A stretch of DNA of 6,581 bases from Xanthobacteraceae bacterium (lineage in GTDB: Bacteria; Pseudomonadota; Alphaproteobacteria; Rhizobiales; Xanthobacteraceae). Shown piece by piece: positions 1 through 6,581 of this stretch (its first letter is position 1; each line of letters opens with the position of its first letter). The notes beneath the pieces are model-generated. The model saw only the letters and a program-made list of their open reading frames with translations. It had not been told where the DNA came from and ran no database searches. The position numbers and the translations under genes are program-made. The stretch is from positions 1 through 6,581 of the forward strand of contig JASHXX010000116.1 in assembly GCA_030043335.1 (NCBI GenBank), written 5' to 3'.

Positions 1-1780
1 GGATGTGGAGCTCGCGCAATTGCTTGGCGCTCGGCTCCGACGGCGCGCCCATCATCAGATCTTCGGCGCGCTGGTTCATCGGGAACAGCACCACTTCGCG
101 CAGATTTTCCTCCCCGCAAAGCAGCATCACGATCCGGTCGATCCCGGGCGCAATGCCGCCATGCGGCGGCGCTCCGAGCGAGAGCGCGTGCAGCATGCCG
201 GCGAATTTCTGCTCCAGCGCGGCCTCGTCATAGCCGGCGATGGCGAAAGCCTTTTTCATCACGTCGGGGCGATGATTGCGGATCGCGCCGGACGAGAGCT
301 CGACGCCATTGCAGACGATGTCGTACTGGACGGCCTTGAGTCCAATAATCCGCTCACGATCGCCGGCGTCGAGCTTGAGAAACTCTTCGGCGGGCAAATT
401 CGGCATCGAGAACGGATTGTGGGAAAAATCGATTTTCTTTTCCTCCTCGTTCCACTCGTACATGGGAAAATCGACGATCCAGCAGAACTCGAATCGGTCT
501 TTTTCGATGAGCCCCAATTCCTCGGCAATCTTGGTGCGCGCCGAGCCGGCGAACTTGTAAAAAGTCCGCGGCTCGCCGGCGACGAAGAACACCGCATCGC
601 CGTCGCTCAGGCCGAGCTTGGATCGCAACTGTGCAGTTCGCTCCGGCCCAAGATTGCCGGCGATTGGGCCGCGGCCGGCGACCGCGCCATTGTCGAGCGC
701 GAAAAGTATGTACCCCAATCCGGGCTGACCTTCGCCTTGCGCCCAGGAATTCATCCGGTCGCAGAAGGCGCGCGAGCCGCCGCGCGGCGCCGGGATCGCC
801 CACACTTGCGCCCTGGCGCTTGCTTCGAGGATACGGGCGAAGACCTTGAAGCCCGAGCCGTGGAAGATCTCGGAGACGTCCTGCATGACGATCGGGTTGC
901 GCAGGTCCGGCTTGTCGGTGCCGTATTTGGCGAGCGCCTCGCCATAGGGAATGCGCGGGAAGGTCGGCGTCACCGGCTTGCCGTGGGCAAATTCCTCGAA
1001 CACGCCGCGCAGCAGCGGCTCGACCGCGGCGAAGACATCGTCCTGCGTCACGAAGCTCATCTCGATGTCGAGCTGATAGAACTCGCCCGGCGAGCGGTCG
1101 GCGCGCGCGTCCTCGTCGCGAAAGCACGGCGCGATCTGGAAGTAGCGATCGAAGCCCGAGATCATGATCAGCTGCTTGAACTGCTGCGGCGCCTGCGGCA
1201 GCGCGTAGAACTTTCCCGGATGCAGGCGCGAGGGCACGAGATAGTCGCGCGCGCCTTCGGGCGACGAGGCGGTCAGAATCGGCGTCTGGAATTCAAAGAA
1301 GCCCTGTTCCTTCATCCGTCGTCTGAGCGAATCGATGACGGCGCCGCGCGTCATGATATTTTGGTGCAAGTGCTCGCGACGCAGGTCGAGGAAACGGTAT
1401 TTGAGCCTTGTTTCCTCTGGATATTCCTGCTCGCCGAACACCGGCATCGGCAATTCGGCGGCCCGCCCCAGGACCTCGATCTCGCGGACATAGACCTCGA
1501 CCGCGCCGGTCGGCAGTTCCGGGTTCGCGGTGCCCTCGGGCCGGGCGCGCACCCTGCCATCGGCCCGCACCACCCACTCCGAGCGCAACGTCTCCGCCAC
1601 CTTGAAAGCCGGACTATCGGGATCGGCCACCACCTGCGTGAGCCCATAATGATCGCGCAGATCGATGAACAGGACGCCGCCATGATCGCGGATGCGATGG
1701 CACCAGCCGGACAGCCGCACCTCGGCGCCGATGTCGCCGGCGCGAAGCGCGCCGCAGTTATGGCTGCGATAACGGTGCAT
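1..1780 (-). CDS. aspS: Aspartyl-tRNA synthetase, probably non-discriminating (Asp/Asn) type; 3' end cut by window edge
   Basis: A class II aminoacyl-tRNA synthetase that charges tRNA-Asp with aspartate in the cytoplasm. Reading the minus strand from the ATG at 1780-1778 gives 593 uninterrupted codons ending in RELHI at the left edge; from the family's usual length only about ten residues are missing. The N-terminal OB-fold anticodon-binding domain covers about residues 1-110 ([11 protein letters not shown] at 25-35). The catalytic core follows, with YRFLDLRR at the end of motif 1, motif 2 at about 214-224 (CFRDED, Arg221), the bacterial GAD insertion in the middle, and motif 3 GIDR at 546-549 with Arg549. 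His33 and Gly83 match the His31/Gly82 positions that let Pseudomonas aeruginosa AspRS accept tRNA-Asn, so misacylation followed by GatCAB amidation is inferred. The start fits the family's MHRYRSH opening. No good Shine-Dalgarno is visible. It is divergent from the ThDP gene. Confidence 0.97.
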   Translation of the reverse strand, partial: MHRYRSHNCGALRAGDIGAEVRLSGWCHRIRDHGGVLFIDLRDHYGLTQVVADPDSPAFKVAETLRSEWVVRADGRVRARPEGTANPELPTGAVEVYVREIEVLGRAAELPMPVFGEQEYPEETRLKYRFLDLRREHLHQNIMTRGAVIDSLRRRMKEQGFFEFQTPILTASSPEGARDYLVPSRLHPGKFYALPQAPQQFKQLIMISGFDRYFQIAPCFRDEDARADRSPGEFYQLDIEMSFVTQDDVFAAVEPLLRGVFEEFAHGKPVTPTFPRIPYGEALAKYGTDKPDLRNPIVMQDVSEIFHGSGFKVFARILEASARAQVWAIPAPRGGSRAFCDRMNSWAQGEGQPGLGYILFALDNGAVAGRGPIAGNLGPERTAQLRSKLGLSDGDAVFFVAGEPRTFYKFAGSARTKIAEELGLIEKDRFEFCWIVDFPMYEWNEEEKKIDFSHNPFSMPNLPAEEFLKLDAGDRERIIGLKAVQYDIVCNGVELSSGAIRNHRPDVMKKAFAIAGYDEAALEQKFAGMLHALSLGAPPHGGIAPGIDRIVMLLCGEENLREVVLFPMNQRAEDLMMGAPSEPSAKQLRELHI

Positions 1781-1826
1781 CGTTTTGCTGCAATCTTTGG
1801 TTCGAACCCATTCGACCGGAACGCGG

Positions 1827-1855
1827 AAAGCGCATGCCGGACATGCCTTTGTCAA
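1827..1855 (-). promoter_or_regulatory. Candidate sigma-70-type promoter for aspS
   Basis: On the minus strand a perfect TTGACA (-35) lies at 1855-1850. A 17-base spacer puts the -10 hexamer at 1832-1827, which reads CGCTTT and is a poor match to TATAAT. Transcription would start near 1820, giving a leader of about 40 nt before the aspS ATG at 1780. The perfect -35 and the ideal spacing support it and the weak -10 counts against it. Alphaproteobacterial promoters often have degenerate -10 boxes. Confidence 0.4.
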
Positions 1856-1913
1856 GGCGAGTGCTGGCCGTGCGTCTGCTTCGGGAAATCGTCGTCGGCT
1901 GTCATTGCCGCGC

Positions 1914-1944
1914 TTGACCGGGCGCCGCGTGGTGCCGCAACGAT
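1914..1944 (+). promoter_or_regulatory. Weak candidate promoter for the ThDP enzyme / rnd unit
   Basis: TTGACC at 1914-1919 is a near-consensus -35 on the plus strand. The best -10 nearby is AACGAT at 1939-1944 with a long 19-base spacer, matching TATAAT at only three positions. A start near 1951 would leave a leader of about 45 nt before the ATG at 1996. That would favour the 1996 start over the upstream in-frame ATG at 1954. This is a suggestion from sequence alone. Confidence 0.2.
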
Positions 1945-1995
1945 AGCGCGCGCATGGCGAAGGCACGACGAACCGGGACGGACGAGCGCACGACG

Positions 1996-3612
1996 ATGAC
2001 GACGGGCGAGGCCGTCGTCCATGCCCTCCTGACCCATGGGCTCGATACGATTTACGTATTGCCGGGCATCCATAACGACGATTTTTTCGACGCGCTGGCC
2101 CGAAACGCCGCCAGGATTCGCGTCGTCCATACCCGGCACGAGCAAGGCGCGGCCTACATGGCGCTCGGCGCAGCGCTTGCGACCGCAAAGCCGCAGGCCT
2201 ATTGCGTCGTCCCCGGCCCCGGCCTGTTGAACTCCGCGGCGGCGCTCCTCACCGCTTACGGCATGAATGCCCCGGTGCTCGCGCTCATCGGGCAAATTCC
2301 GGCGCACGCCATCGGCCGCGGTCTCGCCCACCTCCACGAGATTCGCGATCAAGCAGGCATCATCGCCCGGCTGGTCGACTGGTCGGCGCGCATCGGCGCG
2401 CCGCAAGAGGCTCCGCGCCTCGTTGCCGAGGCAATGCACGCGATGTTCACCGGCCGGCCTGGCCCGGCGGCGCTCGAATGTGCGATCGACGTCTGGGGGC
2501 GTTCGGGCACGCTCGCGCCTCAGGCGCCGCTTCCCGTCGCGGATCCGCCGATCGACGACGATGCGATCAAGGCGGCGGCGCGGCGCCTCGGCGTCGCCAA
2601 GCGCCCGCTGATCATCGCCGGCGGCGGCGCCCAGGACGCCTCCGCCGAGGTGACGCGGCTTGCGCATCTCCTGCAGGCTCCGGTCCTCTCCTATCGCCGC
2701 GGCCGCGGCGTCCTCGCTGATCGCGACCCGCTCTCCGTCAACCTGCCGATCGGCCGCGATCTGTGGGCCGAGGCCGACGTGGTGCTGGCGGTCGGCACGC
2801 ACCTGCACATGCCCCTCCTGCATTGGGGCATCGACGGCGATCTCGCGATCATTCGCATCGACGCCGATCCGCAGGAGCCGGCGCGATTCGCGAGGCCCGC
2901 CGTCGCGCTCATCGGCTCGGCCAAACCGGTCCTGCGCCGTCTGCTCGATGTCGTGCCGGCGCAAAATCAGCGGCGGCCGTCGCGTACCGAGGAGATGCGC
3001 GAGCGCCACGCTCGCATGAACGGGCGGCTGACCAAGCTCGCGCCACAACTCGCGTTCCTGGCCGCGATCCGCGCCGAACTGCCGGAGGACGGCATCTTCG
3101 TCGATGAGGTGACGCAGGTCGGCTTTGTCTCGCGCCTCGCCTTTCCGGTCTATCGGCCGCGCACTTATCTCTCGCCCGGCTATCAGGACAATCTCGGCTT
3201 CGGCTTCGCCACCGCGCTCGGCGTCCAGAATGCGCGGCGCGACTTGCCGGTCGTGTCGATCACCGGCGACGGCGGCTTCCTGTTCACCGCGAGCGAGCTT
3301 GCGACCGCGATGCGCCACCGCATTCCGCTAACCACCGTGCTGTTCAACGACGGCGCCTTCGGCAATGTGCAGCGCATCCAGGAGGAGCGCTTCGGCAACC
3401 GGCTGATCGCGAGCGATCTCGCCAATCCCGATTTCGTCGCCTTCGCCAAAAGCTTCGGCGCCGAGGCTTTCCGTGTAAAGAGCCCGCGCCAGTTGCAAAC
3501 GGCGCTGCGCCGCGCTCTTGCCCATCGCGACACCCCTACGCTGATCGAAGTGCCGGTCGGCCCCATGCCGAGCCCCTGGGAGTTCATCCTCATGGGCCGG
3601 GTGCGCGGCTGA
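1996..3612 (+). CDS. Thiamine-diphosphate-dependent enzyme, acetolactate-synthase-like, substrate unknown
   Basis: A 538-residue protein with the three-domain layout of the acetolactate synthase / pyruvate oxidase / decarboxylase superfamily. The N-terminal PYR domain (about 1-170) has the activating glutamate Glu49 in [10 protein letters not shown] and a PGPG loop at 73-76. The central domain (about 190-325) carries IIAGGG. The C-terminal PP domain (about 345-530) holds the cofactor/Mg motif: GDG at 424-426 and Asn451 in FNDG. The first Asn of the usual Asn-Asn pair is Phe450. These features indicate C-C bond cleavage or ligation of a 2-oxo acid or similar substrate, but do not identify it. 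No ilvN-like regulatory subunit is adjacent, so a role in branched-chain amino acid synthesis is not supported. The start at 1996 ([12 protein letters not shown]) fits the family; the ATG at 1954 would add 14 basic, unconserved-looking residues. Neither start has a clear ribosome binding site. The stop lies 45 bp before the preferred rnd start, so cotranscription is likely. Confidence 0.88.
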   Translation: MTTGEAVVHALLTHGLDTIYVLPGIHNDDFFDALARNAARIRVVHTRHEQGAAYMALGAALATAKPQAYCVVPGPGLLNSAAALLTAYGMNAPVLALIGQIPAHAIGRGLAHLHEIRDQAGIIARLVDWSARIGAPQEAPRLVAEAMHAMFTGRPGPAALECAIDVWGRSGTLAPQAPLPVADPPIDDDAIKAAARRLGVAKRPLIIAGGGAQDASAEVTRLAHLLQAPVLSYRRGRGVLADRDPLSVNLPIGRDLWAEADVVLAVGTHLHMPLLHWGIDGDLAIIRIDADPQEPARFARPAVALIGSAKPVLRRLLDVVPAQNQRRPSRTEEMRERHARMNGRLTKLAPQLAFLAAIRAELPEDGIFVDEVTQVGFVSRLAFPVYRPRTYLSPGYQDNLGFGFATALGVQNARRDLPVVSITGDGGFLFTASELATAMRHRIPLTTVLFNDGAFGNVQRIQEERFGNRLIASDLANPDFVAFAKSFGAEAFRVKSPRQLQTALRRALAHRDTPTLIEVPVGPMPSPWEFILMGRVRG

Positions 3613-3657
3613 GGCGATCGCGCGACAATGCCTGCTGTTTCAGCTATCACATCGGCG

Positions 3658-4818
3658 ATGCATCCAATCACGACAACGTCGGAACTTGCCGCCGCGTGCC
3701 GGCGGATGGCGGCCCACCCTTTCGTCACCGTCGATACCGAATTCCTGCGCGAGACCACGTACTATCCGCTCCTGTGCGTCGCGCAGATGGCCTCGCCGGA
3801 TGAGGCGGCGGTGATCGACGCGCTCGCGCCCGGCATCGATCTCGCGCCGTTCTATGCGCTGCTCGCCAACGAGACGGTGATGAAGGTCTTTCACGCGGCA
3901 CGGCAGGACATCGAAATCGTCTGGCACGGCGCCAAGCTCATCCCGCATCCGATCTTCGACACCCAGGTCGCCGCGATGGTGCTCGGCTACGGCGATTCCA
4001 TCTCCTACGATCAACTGGTGCAGCGCATCACCGGGGATTCGCTCGACAAGTCGCACCGCTTCACCGACTGGACGCGCCGGCCACTCGCCGATGCACAAAT
4101 CGCCTATGCGATCTCCGACGTGACCCATCTACGCGACGTCTACCTCGCGCTCCTCGCCGATCTCGAGCGGCGCGGGCGCGCCGACTGGGTCGAGGCGGAG
4201 ATGCGGGTGCTGACCTCGCCCGACACCTACCGTATGGAGCCGGAGAACGCCTGGCAGCGCCTGAAGACGCGCGTGCGCAAGCCGAAGGAGCTCGCCGTGC
4301 TGATCGAGGTCGCGGCCTGGCGCGAGCGCGAGGCGCAAGCGCGCGATGTGCCGCGCTCCCGCGTGCTCAAGGATGAGGTGATCGCCGACATCGCGGTGCA
4401 GGCGCCCACAACCCTGGAGCGGCTCGCCAATTTGCGCTCGCTGGCCAAGGGCTTTGAGCGCTCCCGCTGGGGCGAAGCGATCATCGCCGCAGTCGAGCGC
4501 GGGCTCGCTCGCGATCCCAAAACGCTGCCGCGCCCCGCGCGCGTGCAGTCCTCCGCGAACGGAGCGGCAGTCGTCGAGCTGCTCAAGGTCCTGCTACGAA
4601 TGATCTCGGAGCGGCACCACGTCGCCGCCAAGGTGATCGCCACGGTCGACGACCTCGAGCGCATCGCCGCCGACGATGCGGCCAAGGTGCCGGCGCTCTC
4701 CGGCTGGCGGCGCGAGCTGTTCGGCGACAAGGCGCTGGCGCTCAAGCACGGCGATCTCGCGCTCGCGATCGAAGGGGGCAAGGTCGCGGCGGTGCCGCGC
4801 GAGCAGCAGGCTGAATAG
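3658..4818 (+). CDS. rnd: Ribonuclease D
   Basis: A 3'-to-5' exoribonuclease that trims tRNA precursors and other structured small RNAs, with two catalytic metal ions. From the ATG at 3658 it is 386 residues, the usual size. The DEDDy catalytic set is complete: Asp26 and Glu28 (VDTEFLRE, Exo I), Asp84 ([11 protein letters not shown], Exo II), and Tyr150 with Asp154 (YAISD, Exo III). These fall almost exactly where the E. coli residues do. An HRDC nucleic-acid-binding domain follows at about 200-285 ([19 protein letters not shown] onward), then a further C-terminal helical region. An in-frame ATG at 3628, 16 bp after the ThDP gene stop, would add ten residues unlike the family. I prefer 3658 because [14 protein letters not shown] is a normal RNase D opening, although neither start has a clear Shine-Dalgarno. 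It is convergent with ppx. Confidence 0.95.
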   Translation: MHPITTTSELAAACRRMAAHPFVTVDTEFLRETTYYPLLCVAQMASPDEAAVIDALAPGIDLAPFYALLANETVMKVFHAARQDIEIVWHGAKLIPHPIFDTQVAAMVLGYGDSISYDQLVQRITGDSLDKSHRFTDWTRRPLADAQIAYAISDVTHLRDVYLALLADLERRGRADWVEAEMRVLTSPDTYRMEPENAWQRLKTRVRKPKELAVLIEVAAWREREAQARDVPRSRVLKDEVIADIAVQAPTTLERLANLRSLAKGFERSRWGEAIIAAVERGLARDPKTLPRPARVQSSANGAAVVELLKVLLRMISERHHVAAKVIATVDDLERIAADDAAKVPALSGWRRELFGDKALALKHGDLALAIEGGKVAAVPREQQAE

Positions 4819-4820
4819 CT

Positions 4821-4868
4821 GAGCAAAATCGCTCCGGAAATCCGGTTTCCACACTCCCGGATGCGCTA
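4821..4868. repeat. Degenerate intergenic palindromic repeat between convergent rnd and ppx
   Basis: The gap between the rnd stop (4818) and the ppx stop (4866-4868) is almost entirely an imperfect inverted repeat. The left arm starts GAGCAAAATCGCTCCGG, the centre reads AATCCGGTTTCCAC and the right arm ends CCGGATGCGCTA. From memory this resembles a dispersed palindromic element of Rhizobiales genomes, whose ends read GAGCATGATC / GATCATGCTC around an AACCGG core. The arms here are degraded, and the ppx stop codon lies inside the right end. I see this single copy only; membership in a dispersed family is recalled, not shown by the window. Confidence 0.45.
4840..4862. terminator. Possible bidirectional terminator hairpin of rnd and ppx
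   Basis: ATCCGG at 4840-4845 pairs perfectly with CCGGAT at 4857-4862 around an 11-nt loop. An alternative GGAAA/TTTCC hairpin overlaps it at 4836-4850. The position between two convergent genes suits a shared terminator. There is no U-tract on either strand, so a canonical intrinsic terminator is not supported and the stem is short. Confidence 0.3.
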
Positions 4869-6386
4869 GCCCATCAGCATCACCGGCTCGCGGCCGATCA
4901 GGCGAGCGAGCGAGCGCAGCCGGCTCATGACTCGTTCGCCGCCGAGTGCCGCGAATTCGCCGGGAAGCCGCAGCGCCAGCCGGTGCCGCTCGACCGCAAG
5001 CGGCGTTTTGGGCAGCACGCCCGGCATCGCGGCGGAGACGACGTGAGCAAGGCGCAGCGCCGCGCCGAGAACGCGAGCGCGGTCGAGCATGCGCGTCGAG
5101 GCAAGCTCGCGCAGCCGCGGCGAGAGCTCGTCGTCGATGACCGGCCCGACATGGCGGTAAAACACGGCGAGCGCGAGGTAGGCACGGCCCGGATGATCGA
5201 TCGCCGTGAAGCCGCCATGGGCGATGATGTTGAGCGATTGCTCGCCGCGGTAGTCGGGGTGCGCGCGCCAGCCGATATCGGCAAGCAGGCACGCCGCGTG
5301 ACGGAGCCGGCGCTCATCGGCGGTTTCCTCGAGCCCCGAGTAGCGCATGAATCGGTCGGTCCAGCCGATCAGCTCCTCGCCGTGGCGCGGCGAGCGCGAG
5401 CGCAGGCGGTTGAGCCCGCGCGCGGCTTCGATCAGCGCGTCCTTTTCCTTGTCCTTTTGTTTGAGCAGCGAATAGAGCAGGCCTTCGCGTACGCCGAGCG
5501 CCGAGAACACCACCTGGCGCGGCCGGCCGATGCGCAGCGCATATTCCATCACCAGGGCCGCGTAGCCGAGCAAGGGCCGCCGCGCATTGGCCACGACCTC
5601 GATGTTGGAGAGCGTCTCGACATCGACGCGGTGGACCAGGCGGGCGAATTCAAGCGCCTCGTCTGCCGCTATGGCGTAGCCGTGCATGACGTGCAGCGGA
5701 TAGCCGGTCTGCCACATGTGCAGCCGCGCCAGCGCCCGCCAGGTGCCGCCGACGGCGTAGAAATTGCGGTCCTCGCAGGCTTTCAGCATCGGCAGGCCGC
5801 CGAGCGTCTTCTTCACGAACTTCTCGGCCTTCTTCAGCGATTTGGCCGAGAGGTCGGCGAGCGCGAGGCCGCCGAGCGGCCGGGTGACGCCGTGACGTGC
5901 GCGGGTGCCGTGGACGTCGATCAGCTCGAGCGAGCCGCCGCCGAGATCGCCGACCACGCCGTCCGCCTGATGCACCCCCGAGATCACGCCGAGCGCGGTC
6001 AACTCGGCCTCGCGCGCGCCCGAGAGCACGTCGATGTCGACCTTGATGATCCGTTCGGCGAGCGAGATGAAGCGGTGGCCGTTCTTGGCGTCGCGACAGG
6101 CGGCGGTCGCGATCGCCAGGATATTCTTGACCCCCATGGTGGTGCACAGAGCCCGGTACCGCTTGAGTGCGGCAAGCGCCTGCTCGACGGCGTCGCCCGC
6201 GAGCAATCCGGTCGACTGAACCTCGCGGCCGAGGCCGCACAGCGCCTTTTCGTTGAACAGCGCCGTCGGCGCCCGGGTAAGGCCCTCATAGACCACGAGC
6301 CGAACCGAGTTCGAGCCGATGTCGACGACCGCGACCGGCGGACCGTGGTCGAGACGTCCGTTGGCGACGATCTTGGCGCGCCTCAT
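4866..6386 (-). CDS. ppx: Exopolyphosphatase, Ppx/GppA family
   Basis: This enzyme releases orthophosphate from the ends of inorganic polyphosphate in the cytoplasm; some family members also hydrolyse pppGpp. The protein is 506 residues, normal for alphaproteobacterial Ppx. The ASKHA-fold ATPase-like core shows the phosphate-1 loop DIGSNSVRL at 22-30, AIATAACRDAKNG at 91-103, a SGAREAEL segment whose Glu126 aligns with the catalytic Glu121 of E. coli Ppx, and the phosphate-2 loop GDLGGGSLEL at 146-155. The region after about residue 310 corresponds to the helical HD-like domain (HAACLLADIGW, HPGRAYLALAVFYRH). The ATG at 6386 is preceded only by a weak GAG. It starts 46 bp after the stop of the probable ppk gene on the same strand, so the pair is probably one operon for polyP synthesis and breakdown. 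A ppGppase activity cannot be judged from sequence. Confidence 0.95.
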   Translation of the reverse strand: MRRAKIVANGRLDHGPPVAVVDIGSNSVRLVVYEGLTRAPTALFNEKALCGLGREVQSTGLLAGDAVEQALAALKRYRALCTTMGVKNILAIATAACRDAKNGHRFISLAERIIKVDIDVLSGAREAELTALGVISGVHQADGVVGDLGGGSLELIDVHGTRARHGVTRPLGGLALADLSAKSLKKAEKFVKKTLGGLPMLKACEDRNFYAVGGTWRALARLHMWQTGYPLHVMHGYAIAADEALEFARLVHRVDVETLSNIEVVANARRPLLGYAALVMEYALRIGRPRQVVFSALGVREGLLYSLLKQKDKEKDALIEAARGLNRLRSRSPRHGEELIGWTDRFMRYSGLEETADERRLRHAACLLADIGWRAHPDYRGEQSLNIIAHGGFTAIDHPGRAYLALAVFYRHVGPVIDDELSPRLRELASTRMLDRARVLGAALRLAHVVSAAMPGVLPKTPLAVERHRLALRLPGEFAALGGERVMSRLRSLARLIGREPVMLMG

Positions 6387-6432
6387 CGCTCGAAATCAGC
6401 GCGGCGCAGTTGGTGGCGAGGCCAGCAGTCGC

Positions 6433-6581
6433 TCACGCCCGCTCCGCGCGATGACGCAATCGGGGAACCGCGTCCTTCGGCGACTTGCCCCGCCCGGAAA
6501 GGCTTGGGTTGGTCATGAAATAGGTGTGGGCGTTGAACGGCTCCTCGCCCGGGGCGGGCCTGATGCGCGATGAGGAACCGT
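6433..6581 (-). CDS. ppk: C-terminal end of probable polyphosphate kinase, cut by the right edge
   Basis: On the minus strand 48 sense codons run from the right edge to a TGA at 6435-6433, with mostly G or C in third positions as in the neighbouring genes. The tail contains [20 protein letters not shown] followed by a basic end (LRHRAERA). The location directly upstream of ppx on the same strand is the usual ppk-ppx order, and the tail resembles what I remember of the extreme C-terminus of rhizobial polyphosphate kinase, which builds polyP from ATP. No catalytic part is inside the window: the phosphorylated histidine and the phospholipase-D-like domains would lie further upstream. The identification therefore rests on synteny and the tail. 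Confidence 0.68.
   Translation of the reverse strand, partial: GSSSRIRPAPGEEPFNAHTYFMTNPSLSGRGKSPKDAVPRLRHRAERA

Noticed and set aside
1790..1825. A possible tRNA fragment suggested by the T-loop-like GGTTCGAACC
   Set aside because: The flanking bases do not form a 5-bp T-stem around the loop, and no acceptor, D or anticodon arm can be found nearby.
5..1999. A 664-codon open frame on the plus strand opposite aspS, longer than aspS itself
   Set aside because: It is exactly codon-aligned with aspS on the other strand. In that register antisense stops arise only from TTA, CTA and TCA codons, which are rare in GC-rich genes. The translation has no recognisable domain, while the minus strand encodes a complete AspRS.
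1852..3318. A 488-codon minus-strand open frame opposite the ThDP gene
   Set aside because: Codon-aligned antisense shadow with an Arg- and Asp-rich composition and no family resemblance; the sense strand carries all the ThDP enzyme motifs.
1996..3612. Naming the ThDP gene ilvB (acetolactate synthase large subunit)
   Set aside because: There is no ilvN or ilvC neighbour, the metal-site segment is FNDG rather than the usual NN form, and shared superfamily motifs do not fix the substrate.
4983..6518. A 511-codon plus-strand open frame opposite ppx and the ppk end
   Set aside because: Also codon-aligned with ppx; it has no recognisable motif and it crosses two well-supported genes on the other strand.
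1..6581. A novel defence, mobile or biosynthetic system
   Set aside because: All substantial sequence is accounted for by aspS, a ThDP enzyme, rnd, ppx and ppk with similar base composition; I saw no transposase, integrase, direct-repeat array or attachment site.

Overview
The window looks like chromosomal housekeeping DNA from a GC-rich alphaproteobacterium. The most likely group is Hyphomicrobiales (the Bradyrhizobium / Rhodopseudomonas / Xanthobacteraceae side). This is inferred from the alphaproteobacterial style of the AspRS, RNase D and Ppx proteins, from the ppk-ppx / rnd / aspS neighbourhood, and from a degenerate intergenic repeat of a kind I remember from those genomes. No mobile element, CRISPR array, tRNA or rRNA is visible.

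Layout from left to right: (1) aspS, aspartyl-tRNA synthetase, on the minus strand, complete at its start (1780) and running off the left edge just short of its end. (2) A 215-bp divergent gap with a good -35 box facing aspS and a much weaker candidate promoter facing right. (3) A plus-strand gene for a thiamine-diphosphate enzyme of the acetolactate-synthase-like superfamily, substrate unknown. (4) rnd, ribonuclease D, directly downstream on the same strand. (5) A gap of about 47 bp between convergent genes, filled by an imperfect inverted-repeat element that may terminate transcription from both sides. (6) ppx, exopolyphosphatase, on the minus strand. (7) The last 48 codons of what is very probably ppk, polyphosphate kinase, 46 bp upstream of ppx on the same strand and cut by the right edge.

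Functionally there are three units: tRNA charging (aspS, with sequence features of the non-discriminating type that also charges tRNA-Asn with Asp), a two-gene plus-strand unit (ThDP enzyme and RNase D), and a polyphosphate operon (ppk makes polyP, ppx degrades it). The ThDP enzyme is the only member whose role cannot be read from its neighbours.

I found no convincing undescribed system. Long open frames lie opposite aspS, the ThDP gene and ppx, but all three are codon-aligned antisense shadows of the real genes. The points most worth a second look are the orphan ThDP enzyme, the non-discriminating AspRS signature and the repeat between rnd and ppx.
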